Below, piece by piece: positions 44,921-56,425 of a stretch of DNA of 64,000 nucleotides. A model generated the notes under the pieces. That model had not been told where the DNA came from, ran no database searches, and saw only the letters and a program-made list of their open reading frames with translations. The position numbers were made by a program, and so were the translations under genes. This DNA comes from Clytia hemisphaerica (Eukaryota; Cnidaria; Hydrozoa; Leptothecata; Clytiidae). Position 1 is the stretch's first letter. The number at the start of each line of letters is the position of its first letter. The DNA is taken from the NCBI GenBank assembly GCA_902728285.1, contig CACVBU010000237.1, positions 124,001-188,000 of the forward strand, given 5' to 3'.

Positions 44921-45469
44921 TTGTGTTGTCTACAAAATCCTTAAAATCATCTGGCTATTCTACCACTTCACGAAATGATCCATCTCGGAGATTAAATCCT
45001 TCAACAATTGAACCATACAGCTTGTAGGCAACTGTGTAGAAAAGATAACTGCTCTCCTGTTACACCATAAACACCAAGATTTCTTCAAGCTAAGACACTT
45101 TTTTTTTCTCTTAGACCAAACTGTTCTTCTTCTGCGGTCACCAGGCAAATTTCAGGAGCGACTATAGAAAACCCACTTTTAAAACAAAGTTAAAACGGAG
45201 ATAAGCCTCCGTAACCTACGTATTGAAAATTACCACGCGATTTCGAGTATTGAGATACTTGGAAAGATGCACTCCAACTTCAGGTAAGCAATGAAGACAT
45301 AAGTGAGGTATAGAATTGTAGACGGTTTCGAAATATCAAAATGTCATTTTTTGAAGACATTTAATGCAAATTCTTTCTTGACTGCAATTCCAATTGCTTA
45401 GTTAATCTGTCCACAAAAACATTCATTTTTTAAACCAAAACATTCGTTCAGTTTTTATCCAATTTTTTA

Positions 45470-45880
45470 ACCTCCGTAACCTTTTTTACCTACATTTGAA
45501 GCTGAATATTTCTAACCTCCGTAACCTTAATTACCTACGTTTGTTTGAAGCTGAATATTTTTAACCTCCGTAACCTTTTTTACCTACGTTTGTTTGAAGC
45601 TGAATATTTTTAACCTCCGTAACCTTTTTTACCTACGTTTGTTTGAAGCTGAATATTTTTAACCTTCGTAACCTTTTTTACCTACGTTTGAAGTTTAATT
45701 TTCTTAACCTACGCAACCTTTTTTTTGCCTACGTTTGTTTAACAGCTGAATATTTTTAACCTTCGCAACCTTTTTTACCTACGTTTGAAGTTTAATTTTC
45801 TTAACTTACGCAACCTTTTTTTACCTACGCTTGTTTAACAGCTGAATATTTTTAACCTCTGTACCCTTCTTTAATTAACC
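45470..45880. repeat. Tandem repeat, about 8 units of 45-57 bp
   Basis: Units read close to GAAGCTGAATATTTTTAACC followed by TCCGTAACCTTTTTTACCTA and CGTTTGTTT. Two sub-types alternate on the right (GAAGTTTAATTTTCTTAACC and AACAGCTGAATATTTTTAACC), which suggests higher-order duplication. Isolated TCCGTAACCTACG words occur already at 45208. Confidence 0.85.
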
Positions 45881-46025
45881 TACTTTTATCTATTACAATT
45901 TTTTCGATGTAATTAGAAGTAACCGAAAGTAAATTAAATTTTTCCAAAAAAAATCTTCATAACCATAAATTACAAAGGAATATTAAGTTTCTGAATTGAT
46001 ATCTTTGGTGTGACCACAAAAATAA

Positions 46026-47520
46026 TTAAGTTCCATAATAAACGGTGCTGGCATCCTTGATGAATTGAAGAAAAAGATTTTCATCTTTATATTGATAGCG
46101 CCACATAAACTCTGCAAGATGTGAACTGAATAAATATTTCTTAGCCCCGAAAGCAGGTAGGTGAACTTTTGCATGTCGCCAGTGGCCTTCGATTTTGTTA
46201 GTGTGGTCTCCCGATTCATTAACAAACTCAATGCTATGATTTACGTAGAAACGCAAACATTTTAATAATGACAATAAAGAATTAGATTTTACAGTAATGT
46301 GACAATAAATTTGTTCCCGGGCAATACTGACACAAAGTTATAAAGTCAAATTAAAATAGGATGAAAAACTATCAAAAAAACTCACTTTTAGGTGTTTATA
46401 ATCCTTCTGTGAAAGAATATCGTAAGCTTTCCAATAATCAGATATAATGGTAGTTCCGGGTTTTATAAATATTTGGATGATAGGAAGTAATGTATTTCTG
46501 TCTCGTTTCTCTACTGGTACCTGAAACAATGAATGAAAATTATAAACATTGTTTTTTAAAATTGACTAAAGAAAAAAAATTATAGCGATTTTTGTTTAAA
46601 TTTACTTAATATTTTTCGGAATCATTTGAGTTGAAAACCATTTCATTTTTATGTTCCTTGAATACTTTGCTCTTAAATAGAGGTCATTGAGGTTAGCTTA
46701 AATGATGTATTTAATACACTATTACCATGAAGTTTTTCCTTGACCCTTCCTCTATGCCACCAAAAACCCATCGGCCCTCAACTCTGTGCCCACGGTGATA
46801 CTTTCGTTTACCAAATTTACTCTCATCAGTCTGTACACGAATACCTTTCGAAAATAAAATTAACTATATTTAAATTTACCAAAAAGGTGAATAATCATCT
46901 TGATTATAAATTTGTTTTCAATCCTTAGAATCTTAGAATTGATCCTCATATATGTTTTCTGAACGATAAAGGTTAAAGTATCAAAAGTTTAAGGTATTCA
47001 AAATGTAAATAAAACTGACCCTCTCCTCCAATTGGTTCACTGTTCGTGAGTATTACGACTTCACACACCTCTCGACAAAACATGTCCCAGTCCACTGCCG
47101 TGTTTGGAGACAATCCCATTTGTTGAATTATAACTGATTGATCCACACCTTGTTATAATAAAATAAAATTAAAGAATCGTCGAATGTAATCTATTACTAT
47201 TGTTTGAAGACCCGTGATTAAACATTTAAGATATCTAAAAATATCTAACTTTAGCAAATATTGCTCGAAAGTTAACTAACATTTTTAAAACATGATCAAT
47301 ATTTACCAGTACACCACCAATAAGTAAGCTCCAATATTTCTGTAATGGTTAGATTACTGTTATCAAACCATGAACCTGTCCTGATCGATTTCTCTACTGA
47401 ATGTCCTTGTCTTTGACATCTCCAAACAAGCCCATCAGAACCCTTTGTTGTTTTTGTCAAATGCATAGGCAAATTACATTTATGACAGGTGCGATTTTTC
47501 TTAATCAAGTTATTATCCAT
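46026..47520 (-). CDS. Merlin/IS1595-type DDE transposase, 5 exons
   Basis: Exons 47520-47307, 47148-47020, 46854-46736, 46520-46386 and 46244-46026 join into 271 codons plus stop. Exon 1 has a zinc ribbon (CHKC...WRCQRQGHSVEKSIRTGSWF). The DDE triad is complete: Asp121 in QTDESKFGKRKYHRG, Asp182 in ISDYWKAY and Glu218 in HTNKIEGHWRHAK, with 35 residues between the last two as in the IS1016/IS1595 group to which eukaryotic Merlin elements belong. The C-terminus has FSSHLAEFMWR. The last intron (46385-46245) starts GTGAGT but ends AC where AG is expected, so it may be mis-spliced and the gene dead. The frame is open upstream of the ATG to 47702, suggesting an additional 5' exon. No terminal repeats found. 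Confidence 0.8.
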
Positions 47521-47702
47521 CGACCATCGAATGGCTTGCTCGTTATTTGGAATAACATCACATAGTATCCAACGGTACGATCCAATAATTGGATGACTTT
47601 GTCTATGATAGCTAGACTGTTTCGGTGTTGTGCCGATTTGAGTAGACTTTTCAACATTTGAGACCTTTGCAATGGGTTGAGGCTTGAGTTGATCTATGTC
47701 TT

Positions 47703-49299
47703 TTCATTATAACTTTGTACTTATTAATCTGAAACGAAAGATGAAAACCATAACATCGTTTAAAACATGAAATTAGTCGAGATAAAATAAAATAATGAGC
47801 AGCAAACATACAATTTATTTAGATAAAAAGCAGAAAGTTAGTCTACAATTTTAATAAATAGTAAAAATAATGATATACTAGCTGGCCTTGATGTCGCTAT
47901 AAAGACATCCAGCTCTTTTTAATCAGAAGACATTAGCTAGATTTGACGAAGTAGCTAAATTCAAATACAGTTGAGCTCGTGTAATTCCTTTAACTCGAAT
48001 ACTCATGTAAACAAATAAAGGTGGTAAATTTCGTATATAAATCCTCCTATCCTATAAATACGAATATGGATTTAGAATGTTGTGTTTTTTTTAATAAAGC
48101 GCAGCTAAAAATTGGGCAATATTTCCATTTTATGATAAATAAACTAATTATCACAATATTGAAGGGAGTTAATTACATCAAAATTTCATAATGATAAAAT
48201 CTAATAATCCTGAATAATCAACACAATCAAATACTTAACACCTCAATATTTAAAAAAGGAAAAATAAATTCAAATTCCTTTTATAAATTGTGCATTTGGT
48301 TGGATACACAAATTACAAAATGTCAATAGAATTGGTCCAAAAGTATATTTAAAAGAAAGAACTCCCACATTACTCAGTATACGGCCATTGCTGCAATATT
48401 CCAATCAAATTATTATTAGAGTAAAGTAGAGCAATGTTCAATAATTACATTGTTGATACTGTCAATTATCTTTTGCTCGAATTTTCTCACATATAACTCT
48501 TGTTCAATCAATGAAAAGTTGTTGATCATTTCAGGCGACTTTTTGAGGAAAATGTACGAATATCGGTGGCCATTTCTTATACTGGAATACGTTCCATAAC
48601 CCTCCGACATCAAATATTTTCAGCAATTAATGAATTCAGCCGTCATTATATGTTGGCGGATAGTTTTGGTGGTGCAGATTCGTACTGACCTTTGGGTAAC
48701 GATTGGACCCGGAGAAGCCAGAATCACTCTGCAAAGATTTTCTGTCTCGATTTTCAAAACTATTGCCGATTTGTCGGATTGCAATTGAAGATTTCACGAA
48801 CTGAAATTAATAAAAGAAAACAATCATTGGTAATAATATGAAAAAGAAGGTACAGTCTCTTCCAATAAAACAAATTTCTAAGCAACTCTCATCCGTGGTT
48901 TTATAATGCAATTGATTGATTGATTCTATTAATTATCAGTGTTTAATTCGCGCCAAACCAGGGCCAAAACAAATCATGTATGACATTAGCACTGGGAAAG
49001 TGACTAGGTATTTCGAACCTTTGATTTCAAGGTTAGAATTAATGCCATAATAAGTCAATATCAAAATTGTACCTCTTTGACAACTGATGTTTGATCAGCT
49101 ATATGGTGGATTATATTCCTTGCATGGATGATTTTGTCAAGAGTTATTTCCTCTGTCAGTGTTTGATTGTTGTTATCCATGATAGAGAATAATGTATCGA
49201 ATTGCTCATACATTTTGGGTTAATTATTTACATTGTTAATTATAGACAGGTATGCAACAATAGTGACACTTTCAATCATATTCAAACTTTTTATATTTC
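47703..49299. other. No supported gene
   Basis: AT-rich DNA. TACAGTTGAGCTCGTGTAATTC at 47969 resembles the pogo/Tigger-like end at 62402. A 65-codon minus-strand frame at 48416-48613 has no domain I recognise; it could be an exon of something but nothing links it. Confidence 0.4.
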
Positions 49300-49592
49300 C
49301 AGGCCACACTAAGGGTCTCTTTAAATTCTTTCACTGAGGATGAGTTGACTACTTTTGAAGGCAAACTATTCCACTGCTTAATGCCGCGAACACCATCGTT
49401 CCCAAAGATTACTACTAATTGTGCGTTCTCATAGGTCTCCCTCGCTGGTTACATTTCTTAGGGATGCAAGATTTGTCATAGTAGTTTAGATGTTTAAAAA
49501 TCTCAACCATGTCACTTACCTCGCGTCTGTATTTTAGACTAGTTATTCCGATTCTTTGCATTCGATTTTCATAGCTTAGCTGTCCACATGTC
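49300..49592 (-). pseudogene. LINE reverse transcriptase C-terminal fragment
   Basis: The minus strand gives LSYENRMQRIGITSLKYRRE, VSDMVEIFKHLN and, after a frame change near 49415, WNSLPSKVVNSSSVKEFK. The order L..E.R...GI..L..RR...D..E.FK.LN, then WN.LP..VV...S...FK, is the familiar end of many non-LTR retrotransposon ORF2 proteins. It is fused head-on to the tail of the MULE remnant, so the LINE probably inserted 5'-truncated into or next to it. Confidence 0.7.
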
Positions 49593-49628
49593 TCAACTGT
49601 TTCACAAGGCTCCCGTTCACAAGGTACG

Positions 49629-52620
49629 CTACCTACCTTCTTCCCAGGGCTTTTCGGCAAAGAAATTCTTGCAATCTTCTCTGGTTGGTTTTGCAAATCG
49701 GACCTTGGTGTTTTTCTTCCCCTTTTTAGTTGTGGAATAGAAATTGAGTTGTTTTTCAATATTCTGATTTGGTGGTGACTTGACAGTCAATGGAATTTGC
49801 TTAACACCTTCATACTTTAACATGGCGTCGTAAGTATGAGAGGAGGATAAGAGCCTTTTCGTCAAGTGTCCAAGCGCATTCTAATCTGATGGTGATGAAT
49901 TTTGAACTTTTTCGAGGATGGAGTTTAAAATCTTGATTGATTTCGATTGAACCTTTTGGAAGTAGCTGGATGGTGCTCGGATGTGCTCCAATATATCGGC
50001 TACATCATTTTGCAAGTACTGTTCTTTGCTGGCGTCCTTGGAATCGATATTGCTTTGTGAATCAGCTGAAAGTGAAACAGAGCTTAAGTTACAAAAAACA
50101 AGGTTCTTTTAAAGTAAATTTAAGGATTTCTTTTTGGATTTGGCATTTTTCTCATGGTTTGCTAATAGTAATTCCATAGAAAATGATTATAACAATAATA
50201 AATAAATAATAGATTAAGGAGTCTATGATCAAGTCTTACCTCTTGAGAGAATTCATGACATTATGAAGAAGAAATTTCGTCTTTGACTTCAGCACCAAAT
50301 TGATCTAAACCCGCCTTCAAATGCAACAATTAATAATTTCTTATATTATACTGTATGACCAAAGAGTTTCTTCTTACTATCAATGTATCGTTTGAGCAGG
50401 TGGATGTGCTTGCATCCAAGATAGTTAACCATGAAATCTTGGTAGTTGCAGTGAAAGGACGTCTGAGGTAAAGATTGCACCTATAAACCCTGAAGGATAC
50501 AAAGTAATTGGATAAGTAAGATGTTTAGACATTTTTCCCAGGTAAACTCTAGCCACGTCTCCTCCAAGGGTTGATAGGTGTATTGAAGGTTTTACCTAGA
50601 AGCAGCCAGTACCTTTTAAGTATTTGTACTTGAAGTGACGGTGAAAAGATTCCAGGAACATATTAGTGTTAATGCACCAACACGAAAACAATATGCCCAA
50701 CGTCTTGTACAGGAAACGTAATTCTGCACGAAGTAGTTTCTGAAACTCTGTGTATGTGGCGTTTCCAATCGATCTGTAAAGCTCTGGAGCTTCTCTGTAA
50801 ACTCGGATTCGTTTTTGCATTCAAGAACGAAAATCGGAGTAACATAGATATTGCGTATGATAGTAGCGAGGTTAAGCACGGGTTTATTTTTACCGTAAAG
50901 TGCAATACTGTAGGCCTGTACATAACTTGCCAAAGCAAACCATGCAAGTGAAATCTTATGTACAGGCCTACGGTATCACATAGAACGATCTAAATAAACA
51001 CTTGCTTAACCTCGCTAGTATGTAGATACGCATCTTCTTTTCTAATTTGAAAGTTTTGCCTTTAAATAAGAGTCATATCGTTTGCTTAGTCATCAATTTT
51101 AATTCACAAGCTGTTTAACATTGGAATGACACGGCGTGGAGCTAGATTTGCCAGAAAGGGGAAAACGACAACTATTGTTTGCTTATAAAATCAGCATAAT
51201 ATAAAAATAGGCACACACTTATTTAGAATAAAAGCTTTAATATTCGTAGATTTTATTATTTTAAATAAATTAAATTGGGAAGAAAATACTCTTCAAGCAA
51301 TGATCAAAATTATGGTTGTCTGCAAGAACATTTTGTTCAAAAACGTAAAAACACTAGCATTAAAACCTGTATGACATGGGTTTCTTCTGCATCGGATTCT
51401 TTTATTTTTCTAATTTCCTCCTGCCATGCTTTATCAACATGCCAAAAACAGTAAAGCCATTTTGGTTTACAGCCATTGATAGCGCAAAATGCGTTATGGA
51501 ATTGAGGTGCCAAATCACTCATGAACCATAGAGGGTCGATATTCTTTCCGGTGATCGACTTCACTACACCAAAAAATATCTAAAAGTGAAAATAATTTTT
51601 CATGCTCAATTAACATCCTCAACACAGAAAGATTCTAACTAAACTGTGTATTAACTCGTTATTCTTATTTGCAGTTTATGCTAAGACTAAAATATTAGTT
51701 GCAGGTTGTCATTAGCTAAACCAAGCTATGCTGTTTTTCCACTAAAAGCCTATACAAACCTTCGAAACGCTTATGTTTCATGATTTGATAAACTATGTGT
51801 GACAGGCTGACCTTTCCCAAACTCGTCAATAACCAGTATGGTACTGAGAAGGAAATCGTAGCCCTTGGTTTTATGAGTAGAGTCACAGCTTATTCCATTG
51901 TCACCAAATTTTGTAATCAGCTCCTTTTATGAACTTGTTTGAATTACAATCATGAAGTCATCTTTTCATGCTCACGACCTTATTTAAAAAATAAATTATA
52001 TGTTAGAAAAGAATTAACAAAAAATACTTAGTGAAGACACATTTTCTATAAAAAGTTTTTTAAAGATAAGAGTTTTTACTTTTAAAAACATTCGTAATGC
52101 TCATTTGGAGCGATGAAAGGAAATGTATCGAACCTTGTATTTTGTAAAATAAGATTGGATCATCTATCGTCTGTCCAACAGACTGCATCCAGGAGAGGAT
52201 GCTCATTTGTTCGTTATTATGGCGAATGATCTCATTTAAACCATAAGCTCGATTTTGAACGTCTTTTCTTTCCAAAAGACGAGTTCTTGTTAAGGTATAG
52301 CCATTATTATCTCTGTAAAGAAAGTATATGCTTGAATTGAACTTTCGTTATAGTGTCCAACTGAAAATCCTTCAAATTATTGTAATAAAATGGGGGCGAC
52401 ACCTTGTTTTAATTTTGCAGCAAAATCTTGTCTGGTTTTTTGGCTGATCCATGTATGTTTTAGATAATTTCTGTGTCCATAATGTGTCTTGCATATTTCA
52501 GCTTTTATTTAACCGTTTTCAGATTCAACAACCTTGAGCGTACACGTACAATTGCGCTCGATTTTGCAAGTTCCTGGTAGAGACAAAAAAGTAAATTCTT
52601 ATAATTATTGAGGGGAGTGT
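49629..52620 (-). pseudogene. Broken MULE (Mutator-like) transposase gene
   Basis: Collinear minus-strand segments from N to C terminus: a Cys-containing DNA-binding region with YLKHTWISQKTRQDFAAKLK (52.4-52.6 kb); RAYGLNEIIRHNNEQMS and DDPILFYKIQGS (52.06-52.3 kb); CDSTHKTKGYDFLLSTILVI then DEFGKG with a donor (about 51811-51925); FFGVVKSITGKN and PLWFMSDLAPQFHNAF, WHVDKAWQ (51.35-51.6 kb); RRWAYCFRVG, a one-base shift near 50680, then INTNMFLESFHRHFKYKYLKG; and a C-terminus with PPNQNIEKQLNFYSTTKK (49.63-49.87 kb). The DSTH, MSD..PQF and CxHvdkaW motifs mark the MULE transposase core. Introns separate most segments. The shift, and the missing SWIM region, make it non-functional. Confidence 0.75.
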
Positions 52621-53139
52621 TTATGGAATTTTAACCATTTTCCTATCTTTATAAACTTCAAAACATGTCCATGATATTGGTACTAAAAATAAAAATATAT
52701 GTGGTTCCGCTTAGTTTTATAATACCCTGAACGGTTACATTGCCAGTAATGAATTCTTTGTCCATATAGTTTTTACGCCTCTTGAACGGATTAAGGTGCA
52801 TGCCTCAGTGTCTTCAAATGATGATTTCCACTCATCATATTCTGAATGTCAACATCAGGAATAATAGGAATTTTGAGCAATTGGCAGTTTCCTTTTTTGT
52901 TCTTTTTGTTTAAAATAACAGTCCGTCAATGTTCATAAATTGTTCAGTCAATGTTGTTGGCATGTCTTGGTTGCCTGTGTGTTTTGGTGTGTCAGTCTCA
53001 AAAAAAAAAAAGATGTTAAAGTAATCAGGTAGCTAAATCATTTGAAGTGTCCTTTCCATTGTTGAGTGATTACATTGGTGGAATTGGTGGTATTTGTTTG
53101 GTTGTCATAGCGATTTAATAACTAATTGTTACATTAAAT
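52621..53139. other. No gene seen
   Basis: AT- and GT-rich DNA with an A-run near 52999. Nothing recognisable. Confidence 0.45.
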
Positions 53140-55428
53140 GTGACTCCCTAAGCGATTTGAAGTACACAAAAGTCCGATCAGCTAAAGCGGGTAAAATACC
53201 GGTCTCATAGCGGGCAAGGTGAAATTTGGAGCAACCTAACATTTTAGAAGATCAGCCATGAAGCCGCCAATGGAATTTTTCCAAGAACAGCCTCAAGGCC
53301 TCTATTGGAGGCTTTTTCTTGATTGAGAGACCGGCCAAGCGGCCAGCGGCCTATTTAGCGGCCTTGTTTAGTGATCTTCTCAAAAATATAATAGATTTTC
53401 CTTTATAAAGTTTGATTAATGATTCGACTATTTAATTGAATAGCTGCCGTCGTTTAGTCGAATACCTTCGATTATTTAATCTCCCATATTCGATTAATTA
53501 ATCCTTTTTCGCTTATATCTTAGGGATCTTCTCAAAAATATAACCAAATTTCAGTAAAATGGTTTCGGTTAAATTCGGCTGTTTAACCGAATCGCTTCAG
53601 TAAAAAGTTTAACTAATTCGGTAAAAGTAATTATTGAATTTGGCTTAAGCTTGTGAAATTCGGTTAAAGTATTACCGAATTTCGGCTATAAAGAATTTTA
53701 CATTGTCTAAAATAATAATAGTGAATTCCACTGACTGAGACAGGGATATAAACAAAAGGATCGTTCGTGGTGAGACAGGGTTATCTTTTAACTACTTTCT
53801 GAATTTGTTTATCAAGTATTTTTGAATAGCGAAATACTTTACTCTCTTACATTTCTTTTCAAATCATAATATAGAATTGGAAAGCAAGAAAAATGTCTCG
53901 AGAGACCAAATATCTTGAGGTTCAGCCAAGCCCAGCATGACCCACAACGAATGAAGCAGAGTTCAGACTTTTACTAAGTGTTTGTTTACATTGAGCGCTC
54001 TTTGCATGCTTTCCTTCGTGTTATCACGTGAACTTTTACCAAAAATAGTGATGAAATACACTCCTTCTGAGTGTGTTCTCTTTCTTTTCACGTAATTTTC
54101 GCTTTTCCTCTCTCTCGCATTCTAAAAGTTGCATCAAACATTCGAAACGTCACAGATCAGGAGCTTGTGACAAATCAGGAGCTTATAAGAAAGCCTGCGA
54201 GATGGGTTGGTGTAATTTAAGATGCACGATCTAACGATTTACGATTCACGATGCGCGATCCATGCATAAAGTATGCTGATTATTCCTAATAATTATCATG
54301 AAACTTAAATTATATAACATAATTCTAAAACAATGGCATAATCTTTTCTCGCTTTTGTTTACCACGGTAAATTAATGCAACAAAAAAGAAATGAGTAAGT
54401 AATGGAACTACGAATAATTACGACCGTAAAATTATGAAAAAACTAACTTACATAATCATAATGTTGATAATGGAAGCTATCTTGTGAACATAATCTTACA
54501 ATAGACAGATAGTGTAAGTAATCAATGCACAAGAAATATTTTTGCTCTCTCATAATCAAATATAGGAATTTCTTTCTTAAAGCAAATAAAAGAATATATT
54601 GGCAAACAATATTTTTGCGGACCGTAATGTACGAAGCAAAAAACTGGTGCTCTATTATGAGAAAGAATTTTCTTTCGGTAAACAATTCCCCTATTGATTC
54701 AAGTTATGAAAAAGAGAGAGAGAGAGAGTACAGAAGGTGAATGCACGTGGTTTTCACTTTCTTTTATTTAAATATAATTTATTTAAATATAATTTGTATA
54801 AAATAATTTGTATAATCTTACATAAAATGATGTTTTCAAAAATCATTGAGTTTCAGCGAATGAAAGTTTGTAAATTGCCTAAATACTTAATCATAATTTG
54901 CATAATTACGCATAAATTAACATATTTTATGCACGGATCGCGAATCGTGCATCGTAAATCGTTAGATCGTGCATCTTAAATTACACCAACCCCTGCGAGA
55001 TGCCCTTTTGGAAGCTTTCCCTCTCCTCTACTGGGGAAGCAATCGTTTAATTTTGTTTTACAACATTTGATGGCTTCTTAGGTCCTTCTTTATTTTGAGC
55101 GCCCTCCCCTTTATCTTTATCTTTTCTTTTTTTTTGCCCTTTTTGATTTCTGAAAAAATCTTTCTTTGTTCCAAATGTACTTGAAAATGTAAGTAAATTG
55201 AAAAACAAAGCTAAGGGCCGCTAATAACCGCTAAGGGCCGCTGTCAGCGGCTTAAAACTTGCTATGTGGCCGCTTCACTGTGGCCGCTTTTAAAAAGCGG
55301 CCTCACATCGGCCTTCTTCAATATGCGAGTGGCCCAAAAGGTAAAAAGACCGGTCGAGTAGAGGCCAAAGTAGAACGGTCTTTTTACTGATCGGACTATT
55401 ATGTACTTCAAAACGCTTGGGGAGTCAC
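53140..55428. mobile_element. GTGACYC-type element with 4-bp duplication AAAT
   Basis: The left end GTGACTCCCTAAGCGATTTG continues AAGTACACAAAAGTCCGATC and is mirrored at the right end (...GGACTATTATGTACTTCAAAACGC...GGAGTCAC). AAAT is at 53136-53139 and 55429-55432. GC-rich inverted words (GCGGCC, AAGGGCCGCT) lie inside both ends. Its ends match those of the intronic element at 37299-37788. It contains the complete MULE-type MITE at 54204-54992, so about 1.5 kb is the element itself. No transposase found. Confidence 0.85.
54204..54992. mobile_element. Intact MULE-type MITE with 9-bp duplication
   Basis: CTGCGAGAT occurs at 54195-54203 and 54993-55001. The ends are about 80-bp inverted repeats starting GGGTTGGTGTAATTTAAGAT, then repeated ATCG-rich words (GCACGATCTAACGATTTACG). 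A 9-bp duplication with long ends is typical of Mutator-like elements. Interior sequence is shared with 12701-14647. It is nested in the GTGACYC-type element. Confidence 0.85.
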
Positions 55429-55432
55429 AAAT

Positions 55433-55952
55433 AAGTATAAACATTTGCCTTTATTTTTATTTTTAAATGCTTTTATAAAATGTAGTGATAATGAGCATCA
55501 TGTTTAATGCTAATAGATTAGAATATACATTTTCAATCAGTATATAACTCCATCTTACCTGGTAGGTATTCCTAACAATGATGCATGAGGGAATTTGACA
55601 TAAAGAATGAAACTATCTGAATATGTTATGACATGATGATGTATATAATGCATAATTTATGGAGTCTGTGAGTCATTTCTGTCATTTTTGTCATTTGTCT
55701 GATTCAGCTGTTGGTTATTAAAACCTTTCTGTAAAATTTGATGTGAGAGGAAAAAACAGATAAGACTGTGCCCTTGGTACACCGTAGTAAAACTCCTACA
55801 ATACCCCAATACAACTTCTTGGAAACTCTCACACTTAATAAAATCAATAAAAATAACTTCGGTAAGTTGGTCTAATGTCCACCTGTCTTCTAATTTCGAC
55901 ATCCTTCTTTGTTTTGAAGATAGAGGAATGATGGAAAAGTCGGTAATCACTA
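55433..55952. other. No supported gene
   Basis: A 97-codon minus-strand frame (55657-55950) runs partly into the next repeat and has no domain I recognise. Confidence 0.4.
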
Positions 55953-56425
55953 CCAGGCGATCTCAATCGAACGGAATCGACGATCAAACCACTCGAACCA
56001 AATTGAATGCAATCGATCGATTGAACGTCAAAACGCTGGGTAGTATTCGATTGGTTCGATTGTCGTTTGACTGCATTCGATTGTCCATACAACCGGTGTT
56101 TTGGTTTTGAATAGGTCCACAAATCAGACTAGAGCTTTAAAAAACGTGTATGTTTGGAAGAAAGTTTTTACATCGGTGGTTGCCAAATAAGGAAAAGTCC
56201 AATTAAACATACACGAACCCAATCAAATGCAGAAAAATCCTAATCGAACGCACAAATCCTAATTGAGCGCAATCGAACATCAATCGAACGCAATCGAATC
56301 TGAAAATTGCGGTAATATTCGATTGAGATTCAATTGCGTTCGACAATCGAATTTCACTCGGTCGATTGCGTTCGATTTAGTTTGACTGGTTCGATAGTCG
56401 ATTCCGTTCGATTGAGATCGTCTGG
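55953..56425. mobile_element. Inverted-repeat element built of CAATCGAA words
   Basis: CCAGGCGATCTCAATCGAAC followed by GGAATCGACGATCAAACCA is mirrored at 56385-56425 with few mismatches. TCACT stands just outside both ends (followed by A on the left, G on the right). The interior repeats AATCGAACGCAATCGA in both orientations. Non-coding, about 470 bp. Confidence 0.65.
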
